Source of the DNA: Euglena gracilis
Lineage: Eukaryota > Euglenida > Euglenophyceae > Euglenales
DNA length: 64,000 nt
Direction of reading: 5' to 3'
NCBI GenBank assembly: GCA_039621445.1
Contig: CP154954.1
Location: 3,663,715-3,727,714, forward strand
In this document: one piece after another, positions 41,991 to 50,986 of the stretch
Layout of the letters: every line of letters starts with the position of its first letter
Numbering within the stretch: the first letter of the stretch is position 1
Notes under the pieces: generated by a model
Database searches by the model: none
The model's input: only the letters and a program-made list of their open reading frames with translations
What the model was told of the DNA's origin: nothing
Program-made: the position numbers and the translations under genes

Positions 41991-44900
41991 CCAACTCCGC
42001 ATTGTCCGGGGAGACCTTGACAACGCTCCCGCCTTGGAGCCGCTGCCGGTCATAGAGCATTTTGATGGCATGCCGATGCTCTTCCCCTTGCGGCGTCACC
42101 TTCACTCGCTTGCCGAACCGTCGCACGGCAAGTGGTCTCAGCCCGGTCTCCGCCAGCACCATGTTCTCCACCTCCTCTGTGGCCACATCGATTGGCAGCC
42201 CATCGAGCACCAAGGTGCCCCTCTCTGTCCTTTTGTCCTCCTCCATCGCCAGCTTCCTTCGCCACGGATCCCTTGGGATCGCATTCATCAACAGGCGACT
42301 CAGTTCTGCATCACTGACATCGCCAAGTTGCCCACCCAGGGTCATCATCTGTGCGTAGAGCTCACGCCACGACTTCTCTGTTGGCTTGCCCGCATGCGCC
42401 ATCTTCAGCCGGTGGAGCTTGCGGCGGAGGACCTCCTTGTCTTCCGCCCCGAACTCCAGGTCGAGGCGCGCCCAGTACTCTTCGTACCCGAGGTCCGGAT
42501 TGGCTTCCAGCTCCTGGTCCACCAGGAGAGCCCCGGCCTCGTCGAGTGCACTTCGCAGCAACGCCAATCGCTGTGCATCGGTCATTGCTGGCATCAGCCC
42601 TTCCGTTTCTCGTAGAAACGGAATCCACTTTCTTCTCCACATTGGCCAGTCCTCTGCAATCCCGCTGAACCTTCCGGGATGTCTGCCGCTGATGGACTCC
42701 AGGAGTTGTGGGGGTAGGAGTTGGAGTTGTGGACTGACGGTGTGTGCTTGCACTGGGGCGATGGTCACTTCCACCCCCCGCACCGCCGTTCCGGTTGTGC
42801 TCCTGGGTGGCTGTGTCACTTGCGTCATTGGCATCACTGCTTGTACTGGGATTGATGTCACTGCTTCACTTTGCACCATTGATCGCGTGCTCTTTCTTGC
42901 CAACCTGAGCTCCGGTCGCACCGCAACCGAAGATTGTTGTCGTGCTTGTATTTCTGGGTACGGTTGGGACGGGAATGTGTGGACCTCTGCACGTTGACGG
43001 ACTTCTTCACGGGGGATGTGTGGTTCCTGGATGGGCGTTGTGCTGAGCTGTAGCCGTGCGACTTGTCTCGCCAGATCTTGCACTTCTCGCTCCATCTGTT
43101 CACTGCTGCTCACATTGGGGCGTGATTGTTGCCGGATTAGCTGGATGTCCCTCTGTATTTCCCTGAGCTGTGTCTTTGTCTCCTTGATGGCCTTGGAGAA
43201 CGCTCCCTCCCCATGGAGCACTCTCTCCCGCAACTGTTGGATGCCGTCCTCCACCTCTTCCGTTGATTGGAGTGGTTGTTGTGGGAGTTGAAGTCGTTTG
43301 ATCTCCTCGTGCATCTTGTTCTCCACCCGCTCCATGGCCCTTGCCAGTGCTTCGTCCGCCACCTCGACCTTCTTGCTCAGCCGGAGAAGGTCTCTGTCCT
43401 TCTCATCTTTGGCTCGGGCCATGGAGGTCTCCAGGGCTTGTACCCTGGCCCCAAGGTGGTGGAAGTCGTGCACCTGGATCTCGAGCTTCCGGATGTACTC
43501 CGTCGTCTCGCGTTTGAACTGCTTGTTGTTCTGCTCGAGGGCCTGCACCTTGAAGATCAGATCCTGGATGAGAGTGTCGGATGTGGTCGGTTGTTGGGGT
43601 TGCGATGTCTGTTGTTTTTGCTTCATCTCCTGGATCTCCTTAGCCATCACCGCCACCTGTGTCTGCTGTGCTTGTTTCATCGCCTCCACCTCCTTCTTGA
43701 TGACCGTCACTTCCTCCACCGTCGCCCGTTTCAGTCGGTCTTTCGATTGTTCGATTTCTTGGATCCGCACTGTCATTCTGTTCATTGCCACCTCCATCTC
43801 CGGGTTCTGGATAGGTTGTTGCGGTTTTGGTGATCCTTTTGCTGCTTGTTGCTCGTGTTCGCGCCGCATCATTTCTACTAGGGACCGGATGTCGCTGTTT
43901 CGCGTTGTTGTCTCCATCTTGATCTGCTCCTTCACCATTTGAACCTCGCTTTCGACGACGGTGATTCGCGCATCGTGTTTGCTGATAGTGTGGATTGTCG
44001 CGGCGTCGACGGTTGCACCTTTGGAGGACGATGAAGCCGCTTCGGTCTTGATCTGCTCCTTCAACCCTTGGATATCTCGTTCCACCATCGCGAAGCGAAC
44101 CTCGTGCTGTGTGATCGCGGTTTGCGCGGCGCTCGCCGCTTCGTGCAGCGTTGTAGTCTCTGCCGCGCATCGCATCGAAACGTCATACGCACGGGTTGCT
44201 TGCTCACGCTCGAGATTGACTGCGGTGTCGCATGCGGTGATTTGTCGTTTGACTGTCTCGATGTCTTGTTGTTGTTGTTGTGCCGCCGTCGCCTTGATGT
44301 CGTTGAACATCTCGTCCTGCTTGTAGTCACCCTCAGTAGGCCACCATCCTCCTTCAGACCCCCATGGTTCCCACCGTTGTTCCTCCCACTGCTCCTGCTC
44401 CTCCGTCTCCTCTGCTCCCCCTTCCTCTGGGGAGAGTCTCGGGACCTTCTGGGGCCGGGGAGTGGCCCCAGAGGAGAACGAGGTCCGCAGCCCCATGTCT
44501 CGGCTCCCTTGGGGGGGCTGCGGTCCGTCGGTTGGGTCCGGGACGTCGGATGTCGGGGAGGAGTAGGATGGGGGATGAGGGCTGAAGGATGGGGGATGTG
44601 GGGTGTATGAGGAGGAGGGTGGGGGACGGATGGAGAAGATGGAGGGATGGTTTGGGTCGGAGTCGGTGGGGGAGAAGGGTGGAGGCAGCACTGATGGGGC
44701 TTCATCGAGCGATGGGAACGGGGGGAAAAGGGGATTTCCGGTTGACTTTCCTTTCCGTGGGGGGGGGGTTCGATCCCGAGGGCTATCGAGATCAAAATCA
44801 TTTGTACTTGGGGACAGCAGGGCTAGGGCTGTGCATTGGGCATCCCCGTGGGGGCTACCACGGAGATGTGATGGGGGGCCCCCGTAGGGGATTGCGGGCA

Positions 44901-45165
44901 TCGCTGGGGTGGGGTCGCCGAGTGCTGGGCCTCGGCCGGTGATCTGAAGGTTCACCTCAGAGTGGGCCGCGAGGAATGGGTTGTTGTGTGGGGTAGGGTC
45001 GTAAGCCTCTGCTACCAGTTTCCCAGGGGGGGTCCCGGTCTCGCTGGGGTTCCGGCAGGGTGGGTCCCGGGTCACGGATCCGGCGAGGGGGGGTGCGCGG
45101 GTGGGCTCAGCCCCCACGGAGGCCCTGGGAAGCTCCGTGGGTGCTTGGAATGGGTTGGGATCCAT
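41770..45165 (-). CDS. gag: Gag polyprotein
   Basis: A 1131-codon frame starting MDPNPFQAPTEL inside the LTR. Residues 1-270 are Pro/Ser-rich and disordered. About 275-690 is a long coiled coil with heptad-like EQIKMETTTRN and RVENKMHEEIKRLQL stretches. About 830-975 is capsid-like (AEDWPMWRRKWIPFL, YEEYWARLDLEFGAED, LLMNAIPRDPWRRKL). About 975-1055 reads RGTLVLDGLPIDVATEEVEN then RHAIKMLYDRQRL, which suggests an RRM-like fold. The last 70-80 codons of this frame (below about 41990) are probably not real: the better protein continues one frame over as EINELMTRWLRTEQRI. No CCHC knuckle is seen. Gag would package the RNA and form cytoplasmic particles. It is much longer than most Gypsy Gags. 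Confidence 0.88.
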   Translation of the reverse strand: MDPNPFQAPTELPRASVGAEPTRAPPLAGSVTRDPPCRNPSETGTPPGKLVAEAYDPTPHNNPFLAAHSEVNLQITGRGPALGDPTPAMPAIPYGGPPSHLRGSPHGDAQCTALALLSPSTNDFDLDSPRDRTPPPRKGKSTGNPLFPPFPSLDEAPSVLPPPFSPTDSDPNHPSIFSIRPPPSSSYTPHPPSFSPHPPSYSSPTSDVPDPTDGPQPPQGSRDMGLRTSFSSGATPRPQKVPRLSPEEGGAEETEEQEQWEEQRWEPWGSEGGWWPTEGDYKQDEMFNDIKATAAQQQQQDIETVKRQITACDTAVNLEREQATRAYDVSMRCAAETTTLHEAASAAQTAITQHEVRFAMVERDIQGLKEQIKTEAASSSSKGATVDAATIHTISKHDARITVVESEVQMVKEQIKMETTTRNSDIRSLVEMMRREHEQQAAKGSPKPQQPIQNPEMEVAMNRMTVRIQEIEQSKDRLKRATVEEVTVIKKEVEAMKQAQQTQVAVMAKEIQEMKQKQQTSQPQQPTTSDTLIQDLIFKVQALEQNNKQFKRETTEYIRKLEIQVHDFHHLGARVQALETSMARAKDEKDRDLLRLSKKVEVADEALARAMERVENKMHEEIKRLQLPQQPLQSTEEVEDGIQQLRERVLHGEGAFSKAIKETKTQLREIQRDIQLIRQQSRPNVSSSEQMEREVQDLARQVARLQLSTTPIQEPHIPREEVRQRAEVHTFPSQPYPEIQARQQSSVAVRPELRLARKSTRSMVQSEAVTSIPVQAVMPMTQVTQPPRSTTGTAVRGVEVTIAPVQAHTVSPQLQLLPPQLLESISGRHPGRFSGIAEDWPMWRRKWIPFLRETEGLMPAMTDAQRLALLRSALDEAGALLVDQELEANPDLGYEEYWARLDLEFGAEDKEVLRRKLHRLKMAHAGKPTEKSWRELYAQMMTLGGQLGDVSDAELSRLLMNAIPRDPWRRKLAMEEDKRTERGTLVLDGLPIDVATEEVENMVLAETGLRPLAVRRFGKRVKVTPQGEEHRHAIKMLYDRQRLQGGSVVKVSPDNAELEPKRNQRADDSLAPNGAADRQRARAAAKLRPPKARPSATAAVAPGSGCRVGWCGRRRGRRSCPASGQGKQTAR
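45006..45017 (-). promoter_or_regulatory. primer binding site, initiator tRNA-Met type
   Basis: On the minus strand TGGTAGCAGAGG follows the LTR directly. It is complementary to the 3' end of initiator tRNA-Met as known in animals (CCUCUGCUACCA), 12 of 12. It lies within the gag reading frame, where it encodes part of KLVAEAYD. Confidence 0.75.
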
Positions 45166-45658
45166 TTTTTAATATTCCCGGCGGCGGAGTGGAGGGGGGT
45201 GCCTCCTGCGATGCCTCTGGGGGTCTGCGGAGCCGCTTAGGTGGGCCCTCGCAGGGGGGGAAATTGAGGGGGGACAGAGGGGGGGCGGAAAAGCCTGGGT
45301 GCTAGGGGTTTTCAGGGGGTGTTTCCCACCCTTATAGCCACTTAGCCCAGCCAAATCCAGCAAGTACCTTTGAAATTGCCTTGGGGCGCTCCTGGTAGGC
45401 CAATTCCTTGAGGTTTTCTTTGATCTCCTTGAAGGTAATCTCTCCTTTGGCAGTTTCCTTTGGTTTCTTTGAAATCTTTGTATTTGATTGAATTGAACAA
45501 TTGAACTTGAAAACTTGAATTCCAATGCACAAATCAGATTGAATCCATGGAAACAAGGGAGCCTGCGGAAGGCAAATGCAGAAAGGGGGTGGTCAGGTAG
45601 TAGCGGAGGGTTCCGCTACTTTGTGTGCGCATGCGCTCAGGCCGCCGCCGCCCACACT
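45018..45658 (-). repeat. 5' LTR
   Basis: Identical to 34928-35568 except for about two C/T differences. In element orientation it starts AGTGTGGGCGG and ends GGGAAAC just before the PBS. It includes the gag ATG at 45165-45163, so gag translation starts inside the LTR, as known for yeast Ty1. The terminal bases are not the usual TG...CA, so the exact borders are inferred from the PBS and polypurine tract. Confidence 0.88.
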
Positions 45659-45661
45659 AAC

Positions 45662-46300
45662 GCGTGATGCTCAACGGTTGACAGGCCTCTAAACTCCGCC
45701 AATGATGGGAAGAAACACAAAAAATGTTTCAAGAACGGGTAGGAAAAAGGGGTTAAGCATCAAAGTGGGACGGCAGAAGCATGGGCCCCGTGCCGCCTCA
45801 CCCTTGCGCCACAGGCGCAAGGGTGGGACCGGCACGGGGCCTGTGTGTGTCTCATCTTACCATCATTGGGAAAGGCGCCTAATCTTTGTTTGGTGGTTGT
45901 TTTTAGCAGTCCTTCGCGGCATGATTTATGCAGCCCACAGGCCTCGGTAGGAGCTCCCAAGCATCTCAAAGGATGCCTTCATGTCTCTCATCTCACTGCC
46001 AGTGGGCAAGGTGTCCATTTTAGTTTCCGGTGTTGGTTGTTTTTTGTAAGCCTTTGCAGCGTGTTTTATGCAGACCATCCTTGTTTGTTCAAGGTTTTCA
46101 AATTTTTCAAGTCATCCGGTTGGGCTGGGCGCAAAAGTGACGTGACAGTTTTCCGATGGTGTCCTACGGCCCCACGCGCTACGGCAAGCATTTTCCAGCT
46201 GCCCTGGTGTTTTAGCACTCTGCCAGAAATTTTTGGGCCACTTTTTGGTGGTTTTCCACTTACGCTAGGTACTATTCTCTCCACAATGTGAACAAAATCT
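45662..46300. repeat. flank with hairpin and two degenerate repeats
   Basis: 45784-45841 is an imperfect palindrome (GGCCCCGTGCCG / CGGCACGGGGCC, inner CACCCTTGCGCC / GGCGCAAGGGTG). Two diverged repeats at about 45885-45950 and 46029-46085 share TTTGGTTGTTTTT-like, CTTYGCRGC and ATGCAG phrases. No gene recognised. Confidence 0.55.
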
Positions 46301-47330
46301 CACAGGATGGTGTTAGGTGTACTTTCCTTTCCATTCTTCAAGAAGGTTGTCACCCAAAACCTCTACATCGTTTTTGGTGTTGCTGTTTTCTTTGAAAGAA
46401 CCCTAAAAAAGAAAGGATGAGGGGGGAAACTGAGAAAAAGTGTTGAAGATTTTTCGAAATACACAAATAAAAAAATATTCTGATCCAACAAAAAAAATGG
46501 TTCGAAACATTTTTTTTTTACTGTTTAGAAACGGTTTGGAGAATCAGATCAAGCAAACGGCAGGGCTGCCCAACTGTTCATTTCAATTTGTGAAACTCTC
46601 ACAAACGTCGTGCAGAGACTGCTCACAGGGAATTTCACCCTTCTTTCCAAATTTGCAAAACACAAGCAGTGGAACCAAACAAACAGGCTTTGGTCACAAA
46701 TAAGTACAACAGTTGCAGTTGCAACAAGCGACTTCACCTCCATAATGTTTCGCTGTTGAAAGGAATCTCAGCATTTCGCTTTCATTTCTTCGGCTTCTTT
46801 CTTCAACTTCTTTCTGAATCCCACTGGCGAAGGAACCATGCATCACCCGGATTCCAACAATATCAAAAAGTGAATAGTCACTTCGTGTTCCAAATGTGAT
46901 GTGAGATCTTGGAAGGAGATGAATGATGCTACAGAGGAAGAAGTTCACACAATTCGATGGAACAATGTTGATGAAAAAAACTGTGATGACACATCTGCAG
47001 ACCAAAGGCTAAAATGGTGTTGCAGTTACGATGCACACTGACATTTTGAATGTACCAGTTCCGAAACATTCAAAATACCACATCATACGATAAGGTGACT
47101 TTTCAGCTGAAGGTGTGATCAGTGTTGGGCCCTCCTTTCTGTAGTATAGTATGGGTCGCTTTAACAAGTAAAGTAGTGGCTTTTTGATCCGGCGTCCGTC
47201 TGAATTGAAAAAAAAAGTCCACCCACAAACCATTGGATTGGTCTTCATTCTGCATCACCGTTAATTGCGGCCTTCCAAATGCGAACCCCAACTCCCGCTA
47301 AAAAGTGGGTTGTACCCAAATTCAAATATC
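46300..47330. other. no firm gene
   Basis: A short plus frame ending at 47039 reads SKCDVRSWKEMNDATEEEVH then IRWNNVDEKNCDDTSADQRL. It looks protein-like but is only about 53 codons and unrecognised. The remainder is A/T-rich. Confidence 0.3.
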
Positions 47331-47342
47331 ACAGGGTACTCG

Positions 47343-47425
47343 GGGTCTCACGACAGAGGAAGGGGGAGGAAGGGACCAAGACGGCGAAGCAAAATACGAT
47401 GGTGAGGACCTTACCATCTCGAAGT
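47343..47425. repeat. partial copy of the 49.6-kb palindrome
   Basis: TCTCACGACAGAGGAAGGGG then GAGGAAGGGACCAAGACGGC and GTGAGGACCTTACCATC match the arms of the palindrome at 49588-49780. Confidence 0.7.
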
Positions 47426-47966
47426 GCGGAGCCTGGTTTGTTTAGGAATTCACATCACATATTTTTCCTTTGTTTGGGGCATCTTTTTACCCAACTACAC
47501 CCCCGTTCTGTGGTGGTGTGGTATATTTGTTATTTGTATGTGGTATATTTTTTGATGGTGGCGTGGAAAATTTTGACGGTGGAATAGAAAATTCTGGTGG
47601 TGGTGTAATTTTTTTGATGCTTCTCGCCCGTGGATTCAGGCGCCCCCCCTACCCGGGCGGCACCTAAAACACCAACCAACCAGGGCTCACATTTTCAGCA
47701 AGGCTGCCCTCCTCCAAAACATTCAGAGAGTGGCCCAAAGATTTGTGCGCACGCGAAAACGACGCCGCCGAAGAAACCGTTTGTGAACAATTCCGAAGTT
47801 TTAGCTGTTGCAAATGTTACCGTCAACAAAGTGCTTTGAAGTGTTGCCTTATATGGAAACCGGAAAGGAGATTTTGCAGATGGTTGAGGTGCCGTTGCTT
47901 TATCAGCTGATTTTGGAAGGACCCAAAAACCGCATACGAAAGCGGTGACCGAGAGGGGGAGTGCCC

Positions 47967-48356
47967 TGTGTGAGGGTGGGTCCTCGGCTCAGTGTGTTGT
48001 GACAGCCCTTGTCCAATGACACTTGTGGTGACCAACTTCTGGCCCAGGCCAACCTGTAATGTGCAATGCTGGACAGTCTCCTACTGCCAACTTGGGCTTT
48101 TCCACTGGCATTTTCCCACTGCATCACTGGAGTTTTCAAAATCTTTTGCACAGCAGGGGAACAAATCTTGAAGATGTTTGCCAATGCCAATGAAGTCCAA
48201 GCAAACTGATACACTGTTTGCCATAGGCTGCCACTGAAATACAGAATGAAACACAGAATTCCCAGATTAAGATTTTGGTCTGAACCCTTTTTTCTGGCAA
48301 TGCCTAATTCAGAGATTTCTGGAGATTGATCTTGAAAAGGCTGTCCGCCACACACA
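47967..48356. repeat. 390-bp segment, copy 1 of a direct duplication
   Basis: Identical by eye to 48904-49293, offset 937. The minus strand is open through both copies (GILCFILYFSGSLWQTVYQF), but no domain is recognised. Confidence 0.9.
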
Positions 48357-48903
48357 CCCCCCTTCCTGAACAATTGCTGCGCAATTGCCCAGGCATTCGC
48401 AGCACAGCGGACAGACGAGCCACTTAGCCCCTCGCAGAACATGTAGAAGAGACAGAAACACGCAGAAGACGAAGACGGAGAAAACGATCAAACCGTGACA
48501 TCTAATGCCGCAGAACACCTCCAGCAGACAGCATTACATCAATGCCAAAACTTCACGGCAGAGGGTTTTATCGGTTAACCCACAACCCATGGTAATGCCA
48601 ACAACTGGGCTGCCCAGGGCAACAAATGACCACCAACTCCTTCTCCAGTACGTGCCTCACGGCTCATCTCGATGCTCCACCGGTGCTCGATTCTGTTGTA
48701 CGTGCCTCACGGCTCATCACCATCTCCAGTTCAATGACAATGACATGCAATCTTCAATGACATCTGCAGCAATGTACAGTGCAAAGTACTGCCATCAGCT
48801 GCAGCCAGTGGTCCACCAATGACAATGTAATGACAGTCCACCAGATCACTTTCTGAGTGTCTATTTTTTTTCGTGGCAGCCTATGGCAAACAGTGTATCA
48901 GTT

Positions 48904-49293
48904 TGTGTGAGGGTGGGTCCTCGGCTCAGTGTGTTGTGACAGCCCTTGTCCAATGACACTTGTGGTGACCAACTTCTGGCCCAGGCCAACCTGTAATGTG
49001 CAATGCTGGACAGTCTCCTACTGCCAACTTGGGCTTTTCCACTGGCATTTTCCCACTGCATCACTGGAGTTTTCAAAATCTTTTGCACAGCAGGGGAACA
49101 AATCTTGAAGATGTTTGCCAATGCCAATGAAGTCCAAGCAAACTGATACACTGTTTGCCATAGGCTGCCACTGAAATACAGAATGAAACACAGAATTCCC
49201 AGATTAAGATTTTGGTCTGAACCCTTTTTTCTGGCAATGCCTAATTCAGAGATTTCTGGAGATTGATCTTGAAAAGGCTGTCCGCCACACACA
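48904..49293. repeat. 390-bp segment, copy 2
   Basis: Identical copy of 47967-48356. It starts directly after a 32-bp inverted copy (48873-48904) of internal sequence at 48203-48234 and 49140-49171, so the junction has a fold-back structure. Confidence 0.9.
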
Positions 49294-49587
49294 GCCCACA
49301 TCTTTATTTTTGATTCAACACAGGAATATACTAGGGATCTCTATTGTTCCCACGCTGCCGAAGTGGCCGGTTTGGTTTCTGTTTTTTGATATCCACCGTT
49401 CCAAAAAAATAATTTATCCCTCAAATGGACTGACACAGCAGAGCCGGGGGAAAGCTCCACTATTTTCGCAGCTCCCCCTCGGAGAGGCCGCCCGCCCACT
49501 ATTTTTTGGCTTCTTTTTCAAGGGCCTTTCAGAAATCCCCAAGGGACGGCCGAGAGGGTACCATTCGGGCTCCGCACCGCGAGATGG

Positions 49588-49780
49588 TGAGGTCCTGCTG
49601 TCCTTTCCGGGGACCTCACCATCTTCTTGTGCTTCGCCCTCTCGGACTCCCACGACAGAGGAAGGGGGAGGAAGGGACCAAGAGGGCGAAGCACAAGAAG
49701 AAGGTGAGGTCCTGCTTTCTCCCTTTCCTTCCCCCCCTTCCTCTGTCGTGGGAGTCCGAAAGGCTGCTGCATCGGTACGC
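49588..49780. repeat. large imperfect palindrome
   Basis: GGACTCCCACGACAGAGGAA (49654) and its complement TTCCTCTGTCGTGGGAGTCC (49739), plus outer AGGTCCTGCT, GACCTCACCATCTTCTTGTG and CACAAGAAGAAGGTGAGGTC, make nested inverted repeats. The GGGCGAAGCACAAG motif occurs in both orientations. No gene. Confidence 0.75.
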
Positions 49781-49987
49781 GTGATGAGCTTGGCCTGCGA
49801 CATTACGGCGGCCTTCCACCCCAAAAAACATCTGCGTTCAAAAAGCCGGCACACGGCCTCACTTGGCGATTTTTGTTTCGTTTTTGATGTGTCCTTTTTC
49901 CGGCCAGCTAAGGCCCCTCCTGTCGGCGACTTAAAAAACCGGCAATATCCGATTCATTGTTTAGATTAACTTTTTGCTTTTGACGCC

Positions 49988-50020
49988 GAATTGAATTGAA
50001 TTGAATTGAATTGAATTTAA
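49988..50020. repeat. (GAATT)n microsatellite
   Basis: Five to six GAATT pentanucleotides. Confidence 0.9.
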
Positions 50021-50024
50021 AAAG

Positions 50025-50760
50025 AGGAAGATCCAAAGCGGGCGATTTTTGATTAAAATCTAGCACTTATGTGCGGAGGGTGTGGGGATTCAGAGGTTTT
50101 GTTTGGCCCTTTCTTTCTGGTGTGGTTCTTGACATTGGCATTGGTGTGGGGCAGGTGTGGGTTTTGAGGTGCACGAATTCATTGAAAGTATTTGTGAAAG
50201 GTGGAAACTTCAGGGAAAGGTACTTCCAAAGAATTGGGACTCTAGATGCGTTTTTGTTTCTTTGGGGAACTTTTTTCGATTTCTCGAACAGCGGGACCCT
50301 TTGGTGGGGTATTTTCAGGAAGGTGATTAAATAAAGCCTGACATTTCTGATGTGTTATTTTTTAACAGTTGATTCTAAAAAACCTCGGCGGGTTCTTCGA
50401 ATGCAAAAATGCGCATGAAAAATGAAAAATGATCAATCCCAACGAGAAAAACGTTCGATCCTATTTTTTTTTGCTGTTGTTTATGTTTTTGCAGTGCTGT
50501 TTCTCATTTTGGCACATTGAGAATCAATACAAAAAAGTTAAAGCAAGTTAAAGCAAGTTAAAACAACAATGAAATGCAATAAACACTGGTGGACACAATC
50601 GCCGCATGTCTAGCATTCAAAATTGCTCAATTGAACCTGCGGAACCAAAATAAGTGCAAACTAACAAAGCATCAAAATGAAAGCACCAACGCCACCCTTC
50701 TTAAAAACTTGAAAACAACTTGTAATTCTGAAAACACAGTGGGGGACCAACAAAAACATG
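50025..50760. other. no gene recognised
   Basis: A/T-rich sequence, short ORFs only, and a duplicated GTTAAAGCAA motif at 50538-50560. Confidence 0.35.
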
Positions 50761-50765
50761 TCAAC

Positions 50766-50986
50766 TGTACCCTCACCCCCCCTCAAAGTGGCCCCTCCAG
50801 GCACCGTGGGACCCTGAAATGGCCACTCTGGGAGGGGGGACACTTTGGGGGGGGGTCAAATTTTGGCCTTGGGCGCCAAATGAACCGAAGAAAAATGGCC
50901 ACTTTGGGGGGGGGGAACTAAAATTTGCAAAAGCTTTTGGCCACTTTGGGGGGGGGACACTTTGAAGGGGGGGTGAGGGTAATTCT
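50766..50986. mobile_element. foldback element, word CAAAGTG
   Basis: ACCCTCACCCCCCCTCAAAGTG on the left faces CACTTTGAAGGGGGGGTGAGGGT on the right. Internal copies of GGCCACTTTGGGGGG lie between. A second copy is at 56025-56236. Confidence 0.75.

Larger units (their letters stand above)
34916..45658 (-). mobile_element. Ty3/Gypsy-class LTR retrotransposon carrying a DNA methyltransferase
   Basis: A 10.7-kb element bounded by 641-bp direct repeats, coding on the minus strand. The order is 5' LTR, PBS, gag, Pro/Gln-rich linker, methyltransferase, protease, RT, RNase H, basic tail, polypurine tract, 3' LTR. RT before RNase H, the YFDD box and the RNase H signature place it with Ty3/Gypsy. No integrase domain is visible in any frame downstream of RNase H, where Gypsy elements carry it. 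The two LTRs differ at about two positions, so insertion is recent. Yet the coding region has about three frameshifts and two in-frame TGAs. No target-site duplication is evident (flanks TTGGTA and AACGCG). It may be mobilised by a partner that supplies integrase. Confidence 0.9.
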
